A stretch of 11,773 nucleotides of DNA. Origin: an uncultured Clostridia bacterium (GTDB taxonomy: Bacteria > Bacillota > Clostridia > Peptostreptococcales > Anaerovoracaceae). Positions 1 through 5,932 of the stretch are shown here, in pieces (the stretch's first letter is position 1; each line of letters starts with the position of its first letter). The position numbers were made by a program, and so were the translations under genes. The notes below the pieces were generated by a model. It saw nothing but the letters and a program-made list of their open reading frames with translations. It was not told where the DNA came from and ran no database searches. The DNA is taken from NCBI GenBank assembly GCA_934255435.1, contig CAKQNZ010000058.1:1-11773 (forward strand), given 5' to 3'.

Positions 1-1
1 G

Positions 2-289
2 TCAGCACACTCCTTCCACGTGTGTGTCCAGCACGTTCCTCAGCGCCGACATAGAGCTGCTCTGACATCTTGCTACTTTGATATCCTGGCCCTTTGTCTC
101 GCTCAGTATCGTAAAGAGCATCTTGTGGGACATTGTATTGGTGAACAGCACCAGCAGATCCGGGCTGCCTATCCTCTTCATGTCTCCCAGCTTCTTTGTA
201 TATACTTTGGCTTTGCATTTGTATTCTTCGCAGAGGTCTTTGTATCTGCGTTCCATACGTTCATTGCCGCCTACTATCACTACACTCAT
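2..289 (-). CDS. DUF2325 family protein
   Basis: A complete 95-residue protein recognised as DUF2325. It opens with a Rossmann-like strand and glycine turn (SVVIVGG, residues 2-8). The central motif with SHK (residues 54-56) and the later run CQSSSMSAL (75-83) match the family pattern of conserved Ser/His/Lys followed by a Ser-rich stretch. It has no signal peptide or membrane segment, so it should be cytoplasmic, and its length is normal for the family. The start is supported by a GGGAG ribosome binding site about 7 bases upstream. The TGA stop lies at positions 2-4, so the gene is intact at the window edge. The family's biochemical function is not established; I recall such genes near ferrous-iron transport genes in Firmicutes, but the neighbours that would show this are outside the window. 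It is transcribed separately from the LRR gene upstream, from which a terminator divides it, and is preceded by a tandem dyad that is probably its operator. Confidence 0.88.
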   Translation of the reverse strand: MSVVIVGGNERMERRYKDLCEEYKCKAKVYTKKLGDMKRIGSPDLLVLFTNTMSHKMLFTILSETKGQDIKVARCQSSSMSALRNVLDTHVEGVC

Positions 290-320
290 GATTCGTCTCC
301 CTTTCCTTTTTGTCTCTGTG

Positions 321-355
321 GTTAGAATTTACTAACTTGGTTAGTTAACTCTAAC
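321..355. promoter_or_regulatory. Tandem double operator, 2 x GTTAG-N6-CTAAC
   Basis: Two 16-base dyads share the same half-sites and spacing: GTTAGAATTTACTAAC (321-336) and GTTAGTTAACTCTAAC (340-355). Three bases separate them and their centres are 19 bases apart, close to two helical turns. As a result the inner half-sites form a second perfect inverted repeat, ACTAAC-TTG-GTTAGT (331-345). The array ends about 30 bases upstream of the DUF2325 start codon, where a repressor would block its promoter. Half-sites of the GTTAG/CTAAC type resemble those of DtxR/MntR-family iron or manganese repressors, but the 6-base spacing is not the classical DtxR box, so the regulator is only inferred. No convincing -35/-10 pair is visible; a weak one (TTAGAG, 17 bases, TAAATT on the minus strand) would straddle the dyads. 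Confidence 0.6.
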
Positions 356-406
356 TGTATGCTAAAAAAAATATTTCTGTTTGTTTATGGGTATATTTTA
401 TATCAT

Positions 407-448
407 AAAAGGAGTCCTGTCCGCTCCAAAAGGAACAGATAAGACTCC
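407..448 (-). terminator. Rho-independent terminator of the LRR protein gene
   Basis: Read on the minus strand, GGAGTC pairs with GACTCC, and the inner arm CTGTTCC pairs with GGACAG with a small bulge. The stem is followed directly by TTTTAT. It lies 17 bases beyond the stop codon of the 916-residue protein and separates that gene from the DUF2325 gene. Confidence 0.8.
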
Positions 449-464
449 ATTAAGACAAATATGC

Positions 465-3215
465 TTATTTTTTTGCTTTCGCTTTTTTTACTGACGAATA
501 ACTGCTGTAAACTTTGCTCTTGCCCACCTGCCTGTATGCTCTGACTTTGTATCTGTAGGTCTTTCCAGCTTTTATTCCCTTATGCAGCACACTTTTGACT
601 TTGCTGTTCTTTACCAGCAGTTTCTTGTATTTCTTCTTACTGCTGTCGTACATGTAAACTTCGTACTTGCTGGCTCCCGGCACCTGGCTCCATGAGATCT
701 TGATCTTCCTGCCTTTCTGTGCCTGCAGCGTCAGAGAGGGTTTCTTCATTGAAGATGAAACGCTGATACTGCGGGAGGCCGGTTCGTAGTCCTTCGTGCT
801 CACAGCTGTAGCTGTTATGTATGCCTTGCCCGGATTTTTAAGTGTGACTTTTCCGGAAGGAGACACTGTTGCTATGTTCGTATTGCTGCTCCTGTATTTC
901 AGCGCTGTCTTGGCAGATGCGCCGATACTGAAAGGCGCTGCTCCGAAAGTCTTTGTAAATGATGACGGAGCGTTCACTGTCTGAACGGCTTTACTCACGT
1001 TCACAGTTATATTTTTCTCGATACTTTTGTAGTATTCATTTTCTGCTGCCGTCGCAGTGATTACTGCTGCACCGGCTCCGCAGACCTGAACTCTGCCGTC
1101 CGGCGTGACAGTCGCCACGCTGCTGTTGTCGCTTTTGTACTGTATATCAGTCAGCGCCTTTATTTCCAGTGTAAATACATCGCCGAGTTTCTTACTGAAA
1201 CGGTTCTGCCCTGATGTGATGCGGTTCTCAGCCTTGTTCACTCTGACTGTGATCTGCTTTTCAGCTTCACTGTAGTTGTCCGAGCCTTCTGCTTTGTATG
1301 TGACGATGGCAGTGCCCGGCTTGCCCGGCGTTATGAGTCCGCTGCCGCTGTGTATGACTGCCATGGCTACAGAGCTCCTGTCCGCTTCACATGATACACC
1401 GCCTTCTCCCGTCACTGAAAGGCCTGTATTTATCGTGGAATCACCATATGCAACGTCATACTCGTCTTTGTCTGTTGTTATGACTCTCTGGAACTTGCCG
1501 ACATTCACAGTAATGGTCTTTGTGGCAGACCTGTAAGCCTCTGTCTCCGGCGCCGTGATCTTTATCTGTGCATCGCCTGCGCTCTTTATTGTGACTCTGC
1601 CTGCATCCGATACTGTGGCCACCTCCGGCGACAGGCTGTCGTACTGCAGCTTAACATCATTCGTATCTGCCGTGGTCGACGCCTCAAGATCGAAGTCATC
1701 GTCACCGTAGGTTTTTTCGAACACGTCGCTGCACTTTATCTGCTGCGATTTCCTGCTGTCACCGTTGAAAGGTATATCGTGCTGTTTAGCAAAGGTCTCG
1801 GCATATGATCCGGCAACGCCGTATATGGTCACACTGGAGCTGCGGCTGAATGCAGAATCAGATATGGTTTCCACACTTTCAGGGATCGTTACCGAGCTGA
1901 GAAGACTGCATCCTCCGAAAGCGGCATTATCTATCTTCATGACTTTGTCAGGTATCACGACTTCCTTCAGGCTGGTGCAGCCATAAAAAGCTGAATCAGG
2001 TATCTCCGTCAGATTTTTTGAAAGTACTACGGATTCCAATGACCCACACGCCATGAACGTCTCGGTGCCTTCGATCTCTGTAACGCTGTCCGGTATAGTA
2101 AGATTCCTGATATGGCATCCGTAAAAAGCTGCAGCTCTTATTTTCTCCAGCCCTTCCGGCAGTATTATCTCTTTGAAATTTTTATTGCCATGAAAAGCAT
2201 TTCTTTCTATCACTTTCACGCTGTCCGGCACAGTATATGTTGCACCCTCTTTTCCTGCGGGGCATGTCATAAGCTCTTTCATGTCTGCAGTGAACAGCAC
2301 GCCGTCCTTCGAGCAGTATGAACTGTTACCGTCTTCGACGTTTATCGCTGTCATTCCTTCACAGCCTGCAAAGGAATTCGAGCTGATACTGCTGCATCCG
2401 GCCGGGATATCTACCGATACCAGCGAACTGCATTTTTGAAATGCTGAACTGCATATCTCTGTCAGAGATGCCGGCATATTGATGTCTGCCAGAGCAGTAC
2501 ATCCATAGAAACACCTCGTCGGTATGATCTTCAGGCTGTCCGGCAGATGGACTTTCTTCAAGCCGCTGCATTCTCTGAAAGCATCGCTGCCGATATTGTC
2601 CACACTGTCAGGCATGGCTATTTCGCTGACGTTCTTAGAATAGGAGAAAGCGCCCACGTATATCTGCGTCACACCTGAAGGCACCGTATATTTATCACAC
2701 GTCTTTCCCGTCGGATATCTTTTGAGCATAGTCATTTCCTTATTGAACATGACTCCTTCTTTCGAACAATAAGTAGTATTGCCTTCGGCGACATTTATAT
2801 CCTCAAGTGACTCTGCCCGGTAAAAAGCACCTGAATCAGCGTATGTCACAGTTTCCGGTACAGATATCGAAGTTATCTTCGTATAATCAAATGACCCGGA
2901 CGCTATACGAGTCAGTCCTTCCGGCAGTGTCACCGAAGCAAGCTCCCTGCAGCCTGAAAAGGCGTTCTGTCCTATCTGTTTCACTGCGGTGCCGTCTATC
3001 TCCGCCGGTATCACAGCTTTCGTCACCGTTTTATCGCAGGCTGTCACTGTGCCGGTGGACTTGTCGAAAGTCAGCTCTCCGCCTGTTACCTGGTATTTCA
3101 CTGTACTGGTGTCTGCTGACGCCTGCTGCGGCATCAATACATAAATACCCAGAAAAATGATCATTGCTGAGATCACAGTCATACAACATGATCTGACAAT
3201 TGATGTTTTTTTCAT
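465..3215 (-). CDS. Secreted BspA-like leucine-rich-repeat protein with Ig-like and Fn3-like domains
   Basis: A 916-residue exported protein. Residues 1-34 form a signal peptide: basic MKK start, a hydrophobic stretch around 12-28, and cleavage after ASA. Residues about 40-490 hold roughly 14 LRR_5/BspA-type repeats, recognisable by the recurring AF-x-GC box followed by L-x-x-V-x-(L/I)-P-x-x-(L/V)-x-x-I. Two longer inserts carry the YCSK-(D/E)-GV-(L/M)-F pattern typical of this family. Residues about 493-820 contain four bacterial Ig-like (Big_2-type) modules, each with a V-A-T-V-type strand and a G-x-A-x-I-T-x-T strand. The last 92 residues resemble a fibronectin type III domain (ISWSQVPGASKYEVY) and end in a lysine-rich tail. 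There is no LPxTG motif, SLH domain or C-terminal membrane helix, so it is either released or held non-covalently. Related proteins act in adhesion or host contact, but the role here is not shown. It is monocistronic, with its own promoter and terminator, and has a purine-rich ribosome binding site (GGAAAGGAAG). Confidence 0.92.
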   Translation of the reverse strand: MKKTSIVRSCCMTVISAMIIFLGIYVLMPQQASADTSTVKYQVTGGELTFDKSTGTVTACDKTVTKAVIPAEIDGTAVKQIGQNAFSGCRELASVTLPEGLTRIASGSFDYTKITSISVPETVTYADSGAFYRAESLEDINVAEGNTTYCSKEGVMFNKEMTMLKRYPTGKTCDKYTVPSGVTQIYVGAFSYSKNVSEIAMPDSVDNIGSDAFRECSGLKKVHLPDSLKIIPTRCFYGCTALADINMPASLTEICSSAFQKCSSLVSVDIPAGCSSISSNSFAGCEGMTAINVEDGNSSYCSKDGVLFTADMKELMTCPAGKEGATYTVPDSVKVIERNAFHGNKNFKEIILPEGLEKIRAAAFYGCHIRNLTIPDSVTEIEGTETFMACGSLESVVLSKNLTEIPDSAFYGCTSLKEVVIPDKVMKIDNAAFGGCSLLSSVTIPESVETISDSAFSRSSSVTIYGVAGSYAETFAKQHDIPFNGDSRKSQQIKCSDVFEKTYGDDDFDLEASTTADTNDVKLQYDSLSPEVATVSDAGRVTIKSAGDAQIKITAPETEAYRSATKTITVNVGKFQRVITTDKDEYDVAYGDSTINTGLSVTGEGGVSCEADRSSVAMAVIHSGSGLITPGKPGTAIVTYKAEGSDNYSEAEKQITVRVNKAENRITSGQNRFSKKLGDVFTLEIKALTDIQYKSDNSSVATVTPDGRVQVCGAGAAVITATAAENEYYKSIEKNITVNVSKAVQTVNAPSSFTKTFGAAPFSIGASAKTALKYRSSNTNIATVSPSGKVTLKNPGKAYITATAVSTKDYEPASRSISVSSSMKKPSLTLQAQKGRKIKISWSQVPGASKYEVYMYDSSKKKYKKLLVKNSKVKSVLHKGIKAGKTYRYKVRAYRQVGKSKVYSSYSSVKKAKAKK

Positions 3216-3252
3216 TTTTACTTCCTTTCCTGGTTCTCCCCTGTTACCACTT

Positions 3253-3281
3253 ATTTTATCACAGGCTGGCCGTGCAGTAAA
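3253..3281 (-). promoter_or_regulatory. Promoter of the LRR protein gene
   Basis: On the minus strand TTTACT (3276-3281) is separated by 17 bases from TAAAAT (3253-3258). The -10 box is preceded by TG one base upstream, giving an extended -10. The start codon lies 37 bases below the -10 box. A plausible vegetative promoter, found by eye. Confidence 0.6.
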
Positions 3282-3297
3282 TCACGGCACAGTCAGC
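3265..3297. repeat. Inverted repeat overlapping the LRR gene promoter
   Basis: GCCGTG (3269-3274) pairs with CACGGC (3283-3288) around an 8-base loop, and GCTG (3265-3268) can pair with CAGC (3294-3297) across an asymmetric bulge. It covers the -35 box and part of the spacer of the promoter above. It follows the end of the oxidoreductase gene but has no U-tract on the minus strand, so a regulatory dyad is at least as likely as a weak terminator. Confidence 0.4.
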
Positions 3298-3317
3298 TTT
3301 TATGCGGACGAAGTCTT

Positions 3318-5744
3318 TTAAAGGCTTATATCGTCAAACAACGTTCCTGCTGCGCAGGCATCTATAAGGTCTGTCGTCAGATCCACATCTCCGAAAAGTA
3401 TGAAGCCACAGAGCTGTCTTTCCCTGAAAAAGAGTTTTCGGTATTTACCATCCTGCGGATCATACGTCTCCTTAGTCTGATAAATGATGCCTTCCCTTTT
3501 CCCATTGTCGCCTGCTGCAAAGAAACTCATATCGAAACCAGTGAATGTCACCGACGGGAGTATCTGCCGGTACTTTCCCGGTGCATTGCGTCCTGTCAGA
3601 CCGCTGGTATCCGCTGCGTTCCTGGCTGCTGCAATAGCCATTTCCACAGCCTGAGACCACAGCCCGAAGTTCTCACCATTATATACGGCACAGTCTCCGC
3701 AGGCATAGACATCCGAAATGCCTGTTTCCATCCGTTCATTGACTGTGATGCCCTGCAAGCCGCTGTGGGTCAGGGTCTCTGCAAGACCGCTGTTTTCTCT
3801 GATGCCCATGCATTGTATCACAAGCTGTGCATCTATGCAGCTGCCGTCCTGCAGCCTTATTTTTTCTACTCTGCCACCGCTGCCTTCAAAGCCACTTACG
3901 ACCGTGTCCAGCATGACACGGACTCCCTGTTTTTCCAGGCTTCCTGCCACAAGACTTCCGGATACACGATCCAGCTGCTTCATCATCAGATGCGGTCCGC
4001 TCTCAACTATCGTGATATGCATGCCTTCCCGCTTCAGGTCTTCGGCAGTTTCAAGACCCATGATTCCACCGCCGATGACCACAGCTTCTTTTATTTTATT
4101 CGTCTCGATATATCCTCTTATCCGGTCTGCTTCTGTGAGATCATGTATGCAGAATATGCCATCCAGCTCTCTGCCCGGCACGTCTGCTCTCACAGGCTCT
4201 GCACCGGATGCAATGATCAGCCTGTCGTATCGCCTGATTTCTCCTCCATCGAGAGTTATCTGCTTCATGTCAGGATCTATGGAAATCACTTCTCTGCCGA
4301 GGCTGACGTTTATATCACGCTGCCTGTACCATTCTTCGCCATACAGTATCATGTTCCTGTCAGGTATTTTGCGCAGCATGCATTTTGTCAGTATCTGCCT
4401 GTTGTATGTACCGTTTTTTTCCCGGGATATGATCTCGATGCTGCATCCGGTGTCAAGTTTTCTGAGTTCTTCAGCTGCTGTTATTCCTGCTGCGCCGTTG
4501 CCGATCACGATGAACCTGCGGTCAGTATGCACCGGCTCTTTTTCCTGGTCTTTCTGTGCGGTTTTAAGAGGCAGTATCCTGCCTGCTGCTGTACATTCTG
4601 CAAAATATTTCCCGTAGCGGTATGCTGCTTCAAGATCTTTTTCTCCCGGTCTGAATCTTATCGGCAATCCGTACTCCACCGTCAGCATGCCGAGCTGCTG
4701 CATACGTGCCATCACGTTCGTTACGCCTGCCTCTCTGTACGAATAAGAACCGAAAGCTGCTGCCGGTTTGTCCGCTGCTGCTGAAACTGAAATAGCTGCC
4801 ATGACCTGCAGCACTTCTGCTGCTGCATCGTTTTCTATGGTAGGTGTGCCCACAGCGACGCCGTCTGCTGACTCTATAGCTTCCACTGCCGCTCTTATAT
4901 CCATACTGCGCAGATCGAAGACATGGGCTTTGACATTCTCTACCGACTCTGCGCCCGACGCTGCAGTTTCTGCCAGCTGCCTGGTATATCCGAATTCCGA
5001 CACATAAGGTATCGCTACGATCTTTTCTTTCCTGTCACTGCCTGCGGAGTATTCTTTCAGATATCCACTGTATTCTCTGATGGCTTCATCTGCTGTCAGC
5101 ATGTCCCCATGCTCCGGCAGTATGATATCCAGATCTGCTTCGCTGTATATTTTAAGAGCCTTTGCCGCATATTCATGGAAAGGTCTGATCCTGTCATGAA
5201 AATATATTTTCCGGCTGCCAGCTTCCGTGCTGCTGAAAAACTGCCCGCTTAACAGTGCTTTCCCGCTGCTGTCTTCTGCAATGACTGCGATGCTGTCTAT
5301 CCACTGCCAGTTAGGCATATGCAGGAATCTGTATGTTTTCTTCCAGCTCCTGTCCTGGTGCCTGCTTCGTCCGATATTTGCCACCGGCATGAACTGCAGC
5401 TGCACGCCGCCGATATCCATCGTCTCTCTGAGACGTATGATATGTTTCGTTATCTCACCTCCCAGATATTCCTGCACGAAGCTGAGAGTATCTGCTGATC
5501 CTGCCAGGAGCACGTCATGATTGTGTGTTATGACGCTGCGTATATATTCCATCTGGGCCGGATAGCAGCTGTTCACCACCAGGATGTCCACATCCGATAT
5601 CATATATTCCGGCACGTCCCCGGCGTCGAACAGCACAGTTTTTTCGCTGCCCTGTATCCTGTATATGTTCCTTCCTGTCCCTTTTTCCTTTTCACATATC
5701 ACGGCAGGCAAAAAACTGCTGCCTGATAACTTTCCAGTATCCAT
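3318..5744 (-). CDS. Flavodiiron-like protein fused to NAD(P)H:rubredoxin reductase-type domain; diiron site degenerate
   Basis: An 808-residue three-part flavoprotein. Residues 1-235 are the metallo-beta-lactamase-like domain of flavodiiron proteins (O2/NO reductases). Residues 240-385 are a flavodoxin domain with a phosphate loop (VSEFGYT), a GTPT loop and FGSYSY for FMN. Residues 405-808 are a pyridine-nucleotide-disulfide oxidoreductase of the rubredoxin-reductase type, with FAD motif GNGAAG (415-420), NAD(P) motif GGGIMG (558-563) and a second FAD motif (ACGD near 680). The usual HxExDH ligand cluster reads S59-C-Y61-P-A63-Q64, and the bridging Asp is replaced by Q168; only H142 and H212 remain. 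No rubredoxin CxxC pairs occur in the short linker (about 385-405). Electrons could flow from NAD(P)H to FAD to FMN, but a normal Fe-Fe centre seems unlikely. The start is supported by a GGAGAAG ribosome binding site. The gene is single, follows a terminator, and probably answers to a Rex-type regulator. The terminal acceptor is unknown. Confidence 0.88.
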   Translation of the reverse strand: MDTGKLSGSSFLPAVICEKEKGTGRNIYRIQGSEKTVLFDAGDVPEYMISDVDILVVNSCYPAQMEYIRSVITHNHDVLLAGSADTLSFVQEYLGGEITKHIIRLRETMDIGGVQLQFMPVANIGRSRHQDRSWKKTYRFLHMPNWQWIDSIAVIAEDSSGKALLSGQFFSSTEAGSRKIYFHDRIRPFHEYAAKALKIYSEADLDIILPEHGDMLTADEAIREYSGYLKEYSAGSDRKEKIVAIPYVSEFGYTRQLAETAASGAESVENVKAHVFDLRSMDIRAAVEAIESADGVAVGTPTIENDAAAEVLQVMAAISVSAAADKPAAAFGSYSYREAGVTNVMARMQQLGMLTVEYGLPIRFRPGEKDLEAAYRYGKYFAECTAAGRILPLKTAQKDQEKEPVHTDRRFIVIGNGAAGITAAEELRKLDTGCSIEIISREKNGTYNRQILTKCMLRKIPDRNMILYGEEWYRQRDINVSLGREVISIDPDMKQITLDGGEIRRYDRLIIASGAEPVRADVPGRELDGIFCIHDLTEADRIRGYIETNKIKEAVVIGGGIMGLETAEDLKREGMHITIVESGPHLMMKQLDRVSGSLVAGSLEKQGVRVMLDTVVSGFEGSGGRVEKIRLQDGSCIDAQLVIQCMGIRENSGLAETLTHSGLQGITVNERMETGISDVYACGDCAVYNGENFGLWSQAVEMAIAAARNAADTSGLTGRNAPGKYRQILPSVTFTGFDMSFFAAGDNGKREGIIYQTKETYDPQDGKYRKLFFRERQLCGFILFGDVDLTTDLIDACAAGTLFDDISL

Positions 5745-5777
5745 GTTTCTTCTCCATATCGATATCTGCTATACTTC

Positions 5778-5795
5778 TTATTAATATATTAACAT
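5778..5795. promoter_or_regulatory. Candidate Rex (NADH/NAD+-sensing repressor) operator
   Basis: The 18 bases TTATTAATATATTAACAT (plus strand) read ATGTTAA-TATA-TTAATAA on the minus strand. The clostridial Rex consensus is TTGTTAA-N4-TTAACAA, so each 7-base arm matches at six positions. The centre TTAATATATTAA is a perfect palindrome. It lies 34 bases upstream of the flavodiiron-reductase start codon and downstream of the likely -10 box, where a bound repressor would block the polymerase. Control of an NADH-using flavoprotein by Rex makes physiological sense, but no rex gene is in the window. Confidence 0.55.
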
Positions 5796-5815
5796 ATCCT
5801 TGATGATACGGCACC

Positions 5816-5846
5816 ATTATATAGAGTCCATATGCAAAATTCTGCA
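5816..5846 (-). promoter_or_regulatory. Probable promoter region of the flavodiiron-reductase gene
   Basis: A perfect -10 box TATAAT is present on the minus strand (5816-5821), but no recognisable -35 hexamer lies 16-18 bases upstream. In its place is a near-palindrome, TGCAGAATTTTGCA (5833-5846, six of seven base pairs matching), which could be an activator site or simply AT-rich background. The implied leader to the start codon is about 65 bases and contains the Rex-like site. Confidence 0.4.
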
Positions 5847-5849
5847 CAG

Positions 5850-5896
5850 CAGAAAACCCCGGTGTCCGATTTTTCGGACCCGGGGCCTGTTTTCTG
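5850..5896 (-). terminator. Rho-independent terminator after the P-type ATPase gene
   Basis: A strong stem: CCCCGG-GTCCG pairs with CGGAC-A-CCGGGG around a short A/T-rich loop, with an outer arm CAGAAAAC/GTTTTCTG. On the minus strand the stem leads into TTTT. It ends the metal-transport transcript 36 bases after the ATPase stop codon. The plus-strand side is also T-rich, so it could work in both directions, though no plus-strand gene needs it. Confidence 0.85.
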
Positions 5897-5932
5897 TTTG
5901 TTTTATTCATGATTTTACGAGCCTGCATGGCA

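Noticed and set aside
465..3215. Repeat array or CRISPR-like structure in the LRR gene
   Set aside because: The periodicity is in the protein (LRR_5 units of about 22-24 residues) and the DNA units are diverged and of variable length; no constant direct repeats with unique spacers.
3265..3297. Classical terminator for the oxidoreductase gene
   Set aside because: The stem is asymmetric and no U-tract follows it on the minus strand; it is recorded as an inverted repeat over a promoter instead.
3718..4784. Two long open frames on the plus strand opposite the oxidoreductase gene (about 300 and 340 codons)
   Set aside because: They lie antisense to a clearly conserved FAD/NAD-binding protein, overlap each other in different frames, show no recognisable motifs, and have Cys/Ser/His-rich compositions typical of reverse-strand shadows.
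3318..5744. Annotation as a standard NO/O2-reducing flavodiiron protein
   Set aside because: Most iron ligands are replaced, so naming it by that activity would be unsupported.
5692..5928. 78-codon frame on the minus strand between the ATPase and oxidoreductase genes
   Set aside because: It reads through the terminator hairpin, the -10 box and the Rex-like site, and overlaps the start of the oxidoreductase gene; it has no plausible ribosome binding site.
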